Shown piece by piece: positions 1 to 5,152 of a DNA stretch of 5,152 nt (positions are counted from its first letter, which is position 1; every line of letters starts with the position of its first letter). The DNA lies in assembly GCA_016872875.1 (NCBI GenBank), contig VGYW01000541.1, positions 1 to 5,152 of the forward strand, read 5' to 3'. The notes beneath the pieces were generated by a model that was not told the origin of the DNA, ran no database searches, and saw only the letters and a program-made list of their open reading frames with translations. Position numbers and translations under genes: made by a program. The DNA is from Planctomycetota bacterium (lineage in GTDB: Bacteria > Planctomycetota > PUPC01 > DSUN01).

Positions 1-14
1 TCGTTGCTACGGAC

Positions 15-20
15 AAGGAG
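15..20 (+). promoter_or_regulatory. Ribosome binding site of the antitoxin gene
   Basis: The sequence AAGGAG lies six bases before the ATG at 27. This is a near-ideal Shine-Dalgarno match at good spacing and it fixes the antitoxin start. Only 26 bases precede the gene in this window, so neither a promoter nor an operator palindrome can be judged. Confidence 0.8.
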
Positions 21-26
21 CTGACA

Positions 27-320
27 ATGAAGTTCGTGAGCGTCCGCGACTTCCGCAACCGCACCGCAGCGATCCGCAAGGCCCTTGAGACCGAGCAGGA
101 GATGGTGCTGACCGCCAACGGCAAGCCCTTCGCCATTCTGGCGGGGGTGAACGAGGACAGCTTCGAATTGTGCCTCGCCGCGCTCCGTCGCGCCCGCGAT
201 CGCGCTCTGCTGGAGGAGATCTGGACGGATGCCGAGGCACAAGGTGTGGACAAGATGACGATGGAGGAGATTGATGAGGTCATCGCGCGGGCCAGACGTG
301 AAAGGCGTGCGGGGAAATGA
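27..320 (+). CDS. Phd/YefM-family antitoxin of a type II toxin-antitoxin pair
   Basis: This 97-residue protein is probably the antitoxin that neutralises the PIN ribonuclease encoded next to it. Residues 1 to about 43 have the Phd/YefM pattern: a beta strand and helix (KFVSVRDFRNRTAAIRKAL), then the strand-turn-strand signature 'MVLTANGKPFAIL'. In this family that fold dimerises and binds the operator DNA. Residues from about 48 on are charged and helical (ALRRARDRALLEEI, then MTMEEIDEVIARARRERR), as expected for a toxin-wrapping tail. The start is set by the AAGGAG at 15-20. The stop overlaps the PIN gene start in an ATGA, the usual arrangement for co-translated antitoxin and toxin. Autorepression is typical of the family, but the operator would lie mostly outside the window. 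Family assignment is by motif only; the pairing is supported by position. Confidence 0.86.
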   Translation: MKFVSVRDFRNRTAAIRKALETEQEMVLTANGKPFAILAGVNEDSFELCLAALRRARDRALLEEIWTDAEAQGVDKMTMEEIDEVIARARRERRAGK

Positions 321-724
321 ATGCCGTCCTTGACACGAACGTCCTGGTCTCCGGCTTGCTCACGCGTGGCGGAGTGTGCGCGCGAATCATCCTTTTCTTC
401 GCTGATGGGGCGGTCACGCCTTGCGTGGACGCGCGCATTCTGGCTGAGTGCCAGAGGGTTCTGCCGCGGCCAGAGCTGCGAATCCGGCCCGACAGGGTCT
501 CTCGCCTCCTGGCCGCCATGCGGTGGGACGCGGAGCTCGTCACGCCCCGGTCGCTGGCGGTGCGACTGCCCCACCCAGATGACCTTCCGTTCCTCGAAGT
601 CGCCGCTCACGTACGATGCCCGCTCGTCACATGCAACATCCGCCACTTCCCTGCACATGCTCGGGCTGGCGTCACCGTCCTCAGCCCACGGCAATCCCTC
701 GACCTCATCCAGCGAACGCTATGA
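317..724 (+). CDS. PIN-domain toxin (COG1569-like putative ribonuclease)
   Basis: This 135-residue protein is a predicted PIN-domain endoribonuclease acting in the cytoplasm, and its length is normal for the family. The N-terminal 'AVLDTNVLVSGLL' places the first metal-binding aspartate at D6. The second acidic position is E44 in 'ILAECQRVL'. The third is D88/D89 in 'HPDDLPFLEVA'. The final strand has 'PLVTCNIRHFP' (residues 102-112), matching the 'LVTGN/D.RHF' element of COG1569-type toxins, with Cys in place of the usual Gly at residue 106. The catalytic acids appear intact, so the toxin looks functional. The ATG lies inside the antitoxin stop (ATGA, 317-320), with only a weak purine stretch before it, so translation probably depends on the antitoxin gene. 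The C-terminal stop overlaps the start of the following hydrolase. RNA target and toxicity are not shown by the sequence. Confidence 0.88.
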   Translation: MNAVLDTNVLVSGLLTRGGVCARIILFFADGAVTPCVDARILAECQRVLPRPELRIRPDRVSRLLAAMRWDAELVTPRSLAVRLPHPDDLPFLEVAAHVRCPLVTCNIRHFPAHARAGVTVLSPRQSLDLIQRTL

Positions 725-3357
725 TTCGACCCTTCTTCATACCTGGCCTGGTGATCGCGGCTCTCCTGGTCGTGGACTCCGGCGCGGCCGGGGAGAGGTT
801 CCTTGCCACCCAGCCCCTCATCGAGAAGCCCATGCCCGTCGAACTCGACATGGGCACGGCACGGGTGAATTGGAACCACCAGAAGTCGTCCACCATCGAG
901 TTCGCGGAGGCGCGGGACTGGTCGGGCTTCACGGGGCTGAGGGTGCGGGTGCGGACGGAGAGGCCGCGGGAGGATGCCTCGGTGACGGTGTGGCTGGCGG
1001 AGGAGGACGGGAGCTGGTATCACGTGAAGGACGCCGTGCCGCTGGCCGACGCGGAGAACGAGGCCGTGCTTCGCTTCGACGACTTCGTGCTCGCCGAATG
1101 GGTGGCGCCCGCGGGATTCCACCTCGATGAGGATTACTGGCTCGACCTCAAGAGCATCAAGTCGCTCGCCGTCGGAGTCATCAACCCCCTCGGCGTCGGA
1201 ACCGTGGCGTTCACGGCGACGGCGATTGACCTGGTGAAGGAGGAGTTGCCGCCGCCGGCCGCGGCGAAGCTGACGGTGACGGGCAAGACGCTGTCGGTGA
1301 ACGGCCACGACGTGGTGCCTGCGGGCATCTTCGGCGGGTTCGCCTTCGACCTTCCGCAGGAGTACCGCCCCGGCTGCCAGCGGGGCCTCTACCCCACCAC
1401 GCGGCCCCGAATTCCGCGCCAGACCTTCGCCCGATTCAAGGGGGAAGAGCTTGGACCCGACAGCGGGAAGGTGCTCGAACGTCTGAAGAGCAGTGAGCCG
1501 TTGGCGAAGTTCTTCATGTCGAAAGCAGATGAGTTCAAGGGCAAGGCGCAGCAGGCCGACCTCGCCCGTCTTCTGAACAACCTGCTCGACAAGCCGCTCT
1601 ACGACGCCGAGGCCTGGAAGGGCGTGGCAATCCCCGACCCCCTCAAGCCTAAGCTCGCGGCGCCCGACAAGCCCAACCACACCGAGCTGATGGAGGTGAA
1701 CCGACGCCTCCTCGAGGCCGCGTTCCCCGAGCTGCCCAGGAATCCCGAGGGCGGCCCCACCGAAGCCTTCTACATTGACTGCTTCGGCGAGCGGAAGGAG
1801 ACGGCGCTCTACCTCACCCGCGACGACTGGCGGCAGACCCTCGACGCCTGGGGCCGCGCCTTCGCCGAGAACGCCAAGAAGTCCGGCTGCCTCGCCGTCC
1901 TCGAGTTCTGGAACGAGCCGTACCTCAACTGGGCCGACCGCAGCGGCATCCACTACAGGCCAGAGCTCTACAGGGTCGAGAAGGCCGTCGAGGGCGGCCC
2001 CGTCGCCGTCAAGCGCAAGAACCCCGCCGCGCCCGACGAAGTCATCCCCCACTTCAAGTGGAAGAAGACCGAGAAGGGCTGGCGGGTCGTGGACGAGACC
2101 GCCTTCACCTTCTGGTCGGGCATGGGCAACGGCTTCATCTACGACACCATGCTCGCCGTCATGGGCAAGGCCGTCAAGGAGACCCACCCCGGCGTCGTCG
2201 TCTCCGGCGGCTGGGGCTTCCGATGGAACGAGGACCACTGGGACGCCTGGCGCCTGCTCTACAAGCCGACCATTGACCGCAACATCGCCTGGATTGACGC
2301 CGTCCACGAGCACCACTACATGGGCGAGCCGGTCGGCATGCACGGCACCTACGAGGTCCTCGCCGCCTACGGTGTCACGCAGCACAACAAGTGGCTCTAC
2401 TCGCTCAACACCGAGACCAACGACCTGCTCGACAGCCCGGCCCGCGGCCGCGTGGACGAGCCCGAGAAGCGCCAGCGCTCCAAGGAATACCGCCAGATGG
2501 CCTACAACCTCCGCGACTGCGTCTACGGCGTCATGCAATCGCCCGACAAGCTCCTCGGCCGCACGGTCATCCACGCCTACAAGATGCCCGAGGCCACCCG
2601 TGTGGCCTATGGCATGATGAAGAACCTCCGCGGCCGCCTCATCGAGGCCGAGAGCTCCGACCCCGACGTGTGGGTCGTCGCCTCAGTGGACGGCACGGAT
2701 CCGAAAGCGATGCCGCCTCAGCCGGGCCAGACCCTCGTCGTCTTCGTCCTCAACGACGGCAATCACCCGCGAGCCATTTCGCTCGACATTGCGGCGCCCG
2801 CGGGCACGAGCTTCAAGCCCGGCACAATCGAGCGGAACAGCGTGGACTGGGCGACGTTTGCCATTGACCTGAAGAAGGAAGACACAAGACTGCCTGAAGG
2901 CGGGACTACAAACCTGCGTTTCGACATGAAGCTGGACAGCAAGCTGGCGTGGAAGGTCTCGCTCCCGCTTGAGGGGGCCATCGGCAAGCAGGACGAGGTG
3001 CGGCGGAGGCAGTTCTTCAGCAAGGACATCATCCAGCCGGTGCGCCGCGGCAAGCCCTTCGCCACATCGGTCGCCCTCGACCCCGAGGCCCTCAAACAGA
3101 CGAAGCGTGCCTGGCTTCGGACCGTCGTCGAGAGCATCGCCCGCGGGGAAGCCCTCGCCGCCGTCGGCGGCCAGACGATCCCACTCCCCGCGGCCTACAC
3201 GCAGGACAACGTGACCCGCATCGTGGAACTGCCCCTCGACCCGGCCGTGCTGAAGGCCAAGACGGATGTCGCATTCTTCGTCGCTCCCGGCAACCACGCC
3301 GGCTACCGGGTGGACATGACCAGCATCGTGCTCGAGGACGGACAGCCGCGGAGGTAG
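721..3357 (+). CDS. Predicted secreted clan GH-A-like glycoside hydrolase, family unassigned
   Basis: This is an 878-residue predicted exported enzyme that probably cleaves a glycan by the retaining mechanism. The start at 721 is preferred over an in-frame ATG at 616 because it gives a signal peptide (MIRPFFIPGLVIAALLVV, likely cut near residues 22-24), while the 616 start adds 35 residues that overlap the PIN gene and have no export character. Residues 27 to about 173 look like a carbohydrate-binding-type beta sandwich ('WSGFTGLRVRVR', 'VLRFDDFVL', 'LDLKSIKSLAVGVINP'), followed by a Pro/Ala linker. The barrel begins near 183-206. W397-N398-E399-P400 is the classical clan GH-A acid/base motif, 'HEHHY' at 529-533 resembles the strand-6 His/Tyr element, and E565 in 'LNTETN' is the best nucleophile candidate. 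After about residue 648 the chain is beta-rich. A charged helical stretch (about 241-330) interrupts the early barrel. GH39, GH86 or an uncharacterised family are possible; I do not recognise a close match. Confidence 0.8.
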   Translation: MIRPFFIPGLVIAALLVVDSGAAGERFLATQPLIEKPMPVELDMGTARVNWNHQKSSTIEFAEARDWSGFTGLRVRVRTERPREDASVTVWLAEEDGSWYHVKDAVPLADAENEAVLRFDDFVLAEWVAPAGFHLDEDYWLDLKSIKSLAVGVINPLGVGTVAFTATAIDLVKEELPPPAAAKLTVTGKTLSVNGHDVVPAGIFGGFAFDLPQEYRPGCQRGLYPTTRPRIPRQTFARFKGEELGPDSGKVLERLKSSEPLAKFFMSKADEFKGKAQQADLARLLNNLLDKPLYDAEAWKGVAIPDPLKPKLAAPDKPNHTELMEVNRRLLEAAFPELPRNPEGGPTEAFYIDCFGERKETALYLTRDDWRQTLDAWGRAFAENAKKSGCLAVLEFWNEPYLNWADRSGIHYRPELYRVEKAVEGGPVAVKRKNPAAPDEVIPHFKWKKTEKGWRVVDETAFTFWSGMGNGFIYDTMLAVMGKAVKETHPGVVVSGGWGFRWNEDHWDAWRLLYKPTIDRNIAWIDAVHEHHYMGEPVGMHGTYEVLAAYGVTQHNKWLYSLNTETNDLLDSPARGRVDEPEKRQRSKEYRQMAYNLRDCVYGVMQSPDKLLGRTVIHAYKMPEATRVAYGMMKNLRGRLIEAESSDPDVWVVASVDGTDPKAMPPQPGQTLVVFVLNDGNHPRAISLDIAAPAGTSFKPGTIERNSVDWATFAIDLKKEDTRLPEGGTTNLRFDMKLDSKLAWKVSLPLEGAIGKQDEVRRRQFFSKDIIQPVRRGKPFATSVALDPEALKQTKRAWLRTVVESIARGEALAAVGGQTIPLPAAYTQDNVTRIVELPLDPAVLKAKTDVAFFVAPGNHAGYRVDMTSIVLEDGQPRR

Positions 3358-3362
3358 GCCTT

Positions 3363-3368
3363 GAGGAG
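3363..3368 (+). promoter_or_regulatory. Ribosome binding site of the GH95 gene; makes the start ambiguous
   Basis: GAGGAG lies in the 13-base gap between the two hydrolase genes. It ends only two bases before the ATG at 3371, which is tight, but eight bases before an in-frame GTG at 3377, which is ideal. An in-frame TGA at 3362-3364 excludes any start further upstream. The choice changes only two residues of the signal peptide. Confidence 0.6.
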
Positions 3369-3370
3369 AG

Positions 3371-5152
3371 ATGGCTGTGGGAAAGCTGCCGTGCGCGATC
3401 GCGCTCCTGGCCGGGACGGCCTCGGCGCAGAACTTCAGGCTGTGGTATGACAGGCCGGCCAGGAATTGGTCGGGGGAGGCCCTGCCCCTGGGCAACGGCA
3501 GGCTCGGGTGCATGGTGTTCGGCGGCGTCGCACGCGAACGCATCCAGTTCAACGAGGACAGCCTCTGGACCGGCGACGAGAATCCGAGCGGCGACTACAA
3601 GACGATGGGCGCCTACCAGAACTTCGGCGACCTGCTGATCGAGCTGCCCGCCGAGGCCAAGCCCGCCCAAGAAGAAGGCTACCAGCGGGCGCTGTCGCTA
3701 GCCGACGCCGAGCACCGCGTGACGTTCAAGAGGGAGGGTGTCACCCACACGCGGGCCGCGTTCGCAAGCCATCCCGACCAGGTTATCGTCCTGCGCTGGG
3801 CGGCGGACAAGGCGGGCGCAGTGTCGGCCTCGGTCAAGCTCCAGGGTGCCCACGGCGAGACCCCCAAGGCCGAGGGAAACGAGCTCAGCTTCGCCGGCTC
3901 GCTCAAGAATGGGCTGGAACACGAAGCGCGGGCGCGCGTGTTGGCCAAAGGCGGCAAGGTCGAAGCGAAAGACACGGCGTTGCACCTCAGCGGCTGCGAC
4001 GAGGCTGTGGTCCTGCTCGCCGCAGGCACAAGCTATCTGCCGGACTACGCGAAGAAGTACCACGGGCCGCACCCAGGCGAGCGGCTCCGCCGGCAGCTCG
4101 ATGCCGCGGCGAAGCTCGGCTACGACGAGCTGCGGGCGCGGCACGTCGCCGACTTCCAGAAGCTCTTCGGGCGGGTCGCTGTCGCCTGGGGCGAGACGGC
4201 GCCAGCCGTCCGCGCTCTGCCCACCGACAAGCGGCTGGCCGCCTACCGCGCCGGCGGCGCCGACCCCGAGCTGGAGGCCATGCTCTTCCAGATGGGGCGC
4301 TACCTCCTCATCTCCTGCTCGCGGCGGCCCGGGCTGCCGGCCAACCTCCAGGGCCTCTGGAACGACAGCAACTCCCCGCCCTGGAGCTCCGATTACCACG
4401 CGAACATCAACGTCCAGATGAACTACTGGCTCGCCGAGCCGTCGAACCTCGCGGAGTGCCATCTGCCCTTCTTCGACCTCATCCAAAGCCAGCTCGAGCC
4501 CTGGCGCAAGGCCACGCAAGCCGACAGGGAGTTCAAGACCGCCTCTGGCACGACACGTGGCTGGGCGCTGCGCACCTCGCACAACATCACCGGCGGACTC
4601 GGCTGGAAGTGGGACAAGACGGCCAACGCCTGGTACTGCCAGCACCTCTGGGAGCACTACGCCTTCGGCGGCGACAAGGAGTTCCTCAAGACCGTCGCCT
4701 ATCCCATCATGAAGGAGATCACCGAGTTCTGGGAGGGCCGGCTCAAGGCCCTGCCCGACGGCAGCCTGGTGGTCCCCCGCGCCTGGTCGCCCGAGCACGG
4801 CCCCGACGAGGACGGCGTGAGCTACAGCCAGGAGATCGTGTGGGACCTGTTCAACAACTACGTCGAGGCCGCCGACGCGCTCGGCGCCGACAAGCCCTAC
4901 CGCGACAAGGTGGCCGCGATGCGCGACAAGCTGGTGACGCCCAAGATCGGCAAATGGGGCCAGCTCCAGGAGTGGATGGTGGACCGCGACGACCCGAAGG
5001 ACCAGCACCGCCACACCTCGCACCTCTTCGCCGTCTATCCCGGCCGCCAGATCAGCATGGCGAAGACGCCCGAGCTGGCGAAGGCGGCGGCGGTCTCGCT
5101 TGCTGCGCGCGGCGAGGCGGGCGACAGCCGGCGGAGCTGGACGTGGCCCTGG
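3371..5152 (+). CDS. GH95 family alpha-L-fucosidase/alpha-L-galactosidase-like enzyme, 3' end cut by the window
   Basis: This is a predicted exported inverting exo-glycosidase that removes terminal alpha-L-fucose or alpha-L-galactose. The first 594 residues are present; GH95 proteins are usually about 750-800, so roughly 150-200 are missing. Residues 1-19 form a short signal peptide (cut after A17-S18-A19). Residues about 21-240 are the GH95 N-terminal beta domain: 'LWYDRPARNWSGEALPLGNG', 'FNEDSLWTG', 'GAYQNFGDL'. The (alpha/alpha)6 barrel follows, with 'LPANLQGLWND' and 'DYHANINVQMNYW'. N345 and N347 match the two asparagines that activate water in Bifidobacterium AfcA (N421, N423). E475 in 'WSPEHGP' matches the general acid (E566). 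D585 in 'GDSRRSW' matches the base aspartate (D766) when GD-x4-W is aligned, although the usual TG before W is RS here. The gene starts 13 bp after the upstream hydrolase, so it is probably in the same operon. Family assignment is strong; substrate is inferred only. Confidence 0.93.
   Translation, partial: MAVGKLPCAIALLAGTASAQNFRLWYDRPARNWSGEALPLGNGRLGCMVFGGVARERIQFNEDSLWTGDENPSGDYKTMGAYQNFGDLLIELPAEAKPAQEEGYQRALSLADAEHRVTFKREGVTHTRAAFASHPDQVIVLRWAADKAGAVSASVKLQGAHGETPKAEGNELSFAGSLKNGLEHEARARVLAKGGKVEAKDTALHLSGCDEAVVLLAAGTSYLPDYAKKYHGPHPGERLRRQLDAAAKLGYDELRARHVADFQKLFGRVAVAWGETAPAVRALPTDKRLAAYRAGGADPELEAMLFQMGRYLLISCSRRPGLPANLQGLWNDSNSPPWSSDYHANINVQMNYWLAEPSNLAECHLPFFDLIQSQLEPWRKATQADREFKTASGTTRGWALRTSHNITGGLGWKWDKTANAWYCQHLWEHYAFGGDKEFLKTVAYPIMKEITEFWEGRLKALPDGSLVVPRAWSPEHGPDEDGVSYSQEIVWDLFNNYVEAADALGADKPYRDKVAAMRDKLVTPKIGKWGQLQEWMVDRDDPKDQHRHTSHLFAVYPGRQISMAKTPELAKAAAVSLAARGEAGDSRRSWTWPW

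Noticed and set aside
196..207. A 12-base match (GCGATCGCGCTC) at 196-207 and 3395-3406, containing the palindrome GCGATCGC
   Set aside because: Both copies lie inside well-supported coding frames, in different frames of unrelated proteins. A single shared 12-mer in GC-rich DNA is compatible with chance; no further copies were noticed.
616..720. Upstream in-frame ATG at 616 as the start of the GH-A-like gene
   Set aside because: It would add 35 residues overlapping the PIN gene and bury the signal peptide. The ATG at 721 gives a normal export signal.
607..2574. A 655-codon open frame on the minus strand opposite the GH-A-like gene
   Set aside because: Its product is a Val/Leu/Gly/Arg/His-rich low-complexity chain with no domain pattern, as expected for the complement of a GC-rich gene with strong C/G wobble. 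The plus-strand frame carries a signal peptide and catalytic motifs, and the minus frame also runs across the PIN gene end.
1775..2617. Long Ser/Thr/Arg/Pro-rich plus-strand frame inside the GH-A-like gene
   Set aside because: It is an off-frame reading of the barrel-coding sequence, dominated by Ser, Thr, Arg and Pro from shifted C-rich codons, with no domain signature.
3358..3370. Possible terminator between the two hydrolase genes
   Set aside because: The gap is only 13 bases, contains a ribosome binding site, and has no inverted repeat or T-run.
3698..5023. A 441-codon open frame on the minus strand opposite the GH95 gene
   Set aside because: The plus-strand frame is unmistakably GH95 across the same bases. 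The minus frame is a repetitive Val/Leu/Gly/Glu shadow without motifs.

Overview
The window is a GC-rich, gene-dense piece of bacterial DNA with four genes on the plus strand and almost no intergenic space. Large secreted carbohydrate-active enzymes of unfamiliar architecture, a GH95 enzyme, high GC and a Phd/PIN toxin-antitoxin pair would fit a polysaccharide-degrading member of the Planctomycetota-Verrucomicrobiota-Lentisphaerota group. That placement is an inference from gene style only, because no taxonomic marker is present.

Layout. (1) 27-320: a small Phd/YefM-like antitoxin with a good ribosome binding site just upstream. (2) 317-724: a PIN-domain toxin of the COG1569 type, overlapping the antitoxin by an ATGA junction. 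(3) 721-3357: an 878-residue predicted secreted protein, again starting in an ATGA overlap with the preceding stop. It has an N-terminal beta-sandwich-like region, a clan GH-A-like TIM-barrel with a WNEP acid/base motif and a downstream TET motif, and C-terminal beta-rich regions. I could not assign it to a named GH family. (4) 3371-5152: the first 594 residues of a predicted secreted GH95 enzyme (alpha-L-fucosidase / alpha-L-galactosidase family). It is cut by the window edge just after the expected catalytic aspartate.

How the genes may work together. The two hydrolases are 13 bp apart, both carry export signals and are probably co-transcribed. A plausible role is breakdown of a fucose- or L-galactose-containing glycan, with GH95 removing the terminal alpha-L-sugar and the GH-A-like enzyme acting on the backbone or on other linkages. 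The substrate is not determined by the sequence. The toxin-antitoxin pair lies directly upstream in the same orientation, with no gap and no visible terminator before the hydrolases. The arrangement is therefore antitoxin-toxin-hydrolase-hydrolase, with two consecutive 4-bp overlaps.

The two most interesting points are the unassigned GH-A-like enzyme and the apparent translational coupling of a toxin-antitoxin module to a glycan-degrading pair. No RNA genes, insertion sequences, CRISPR arrays or convincing terminators were seen.
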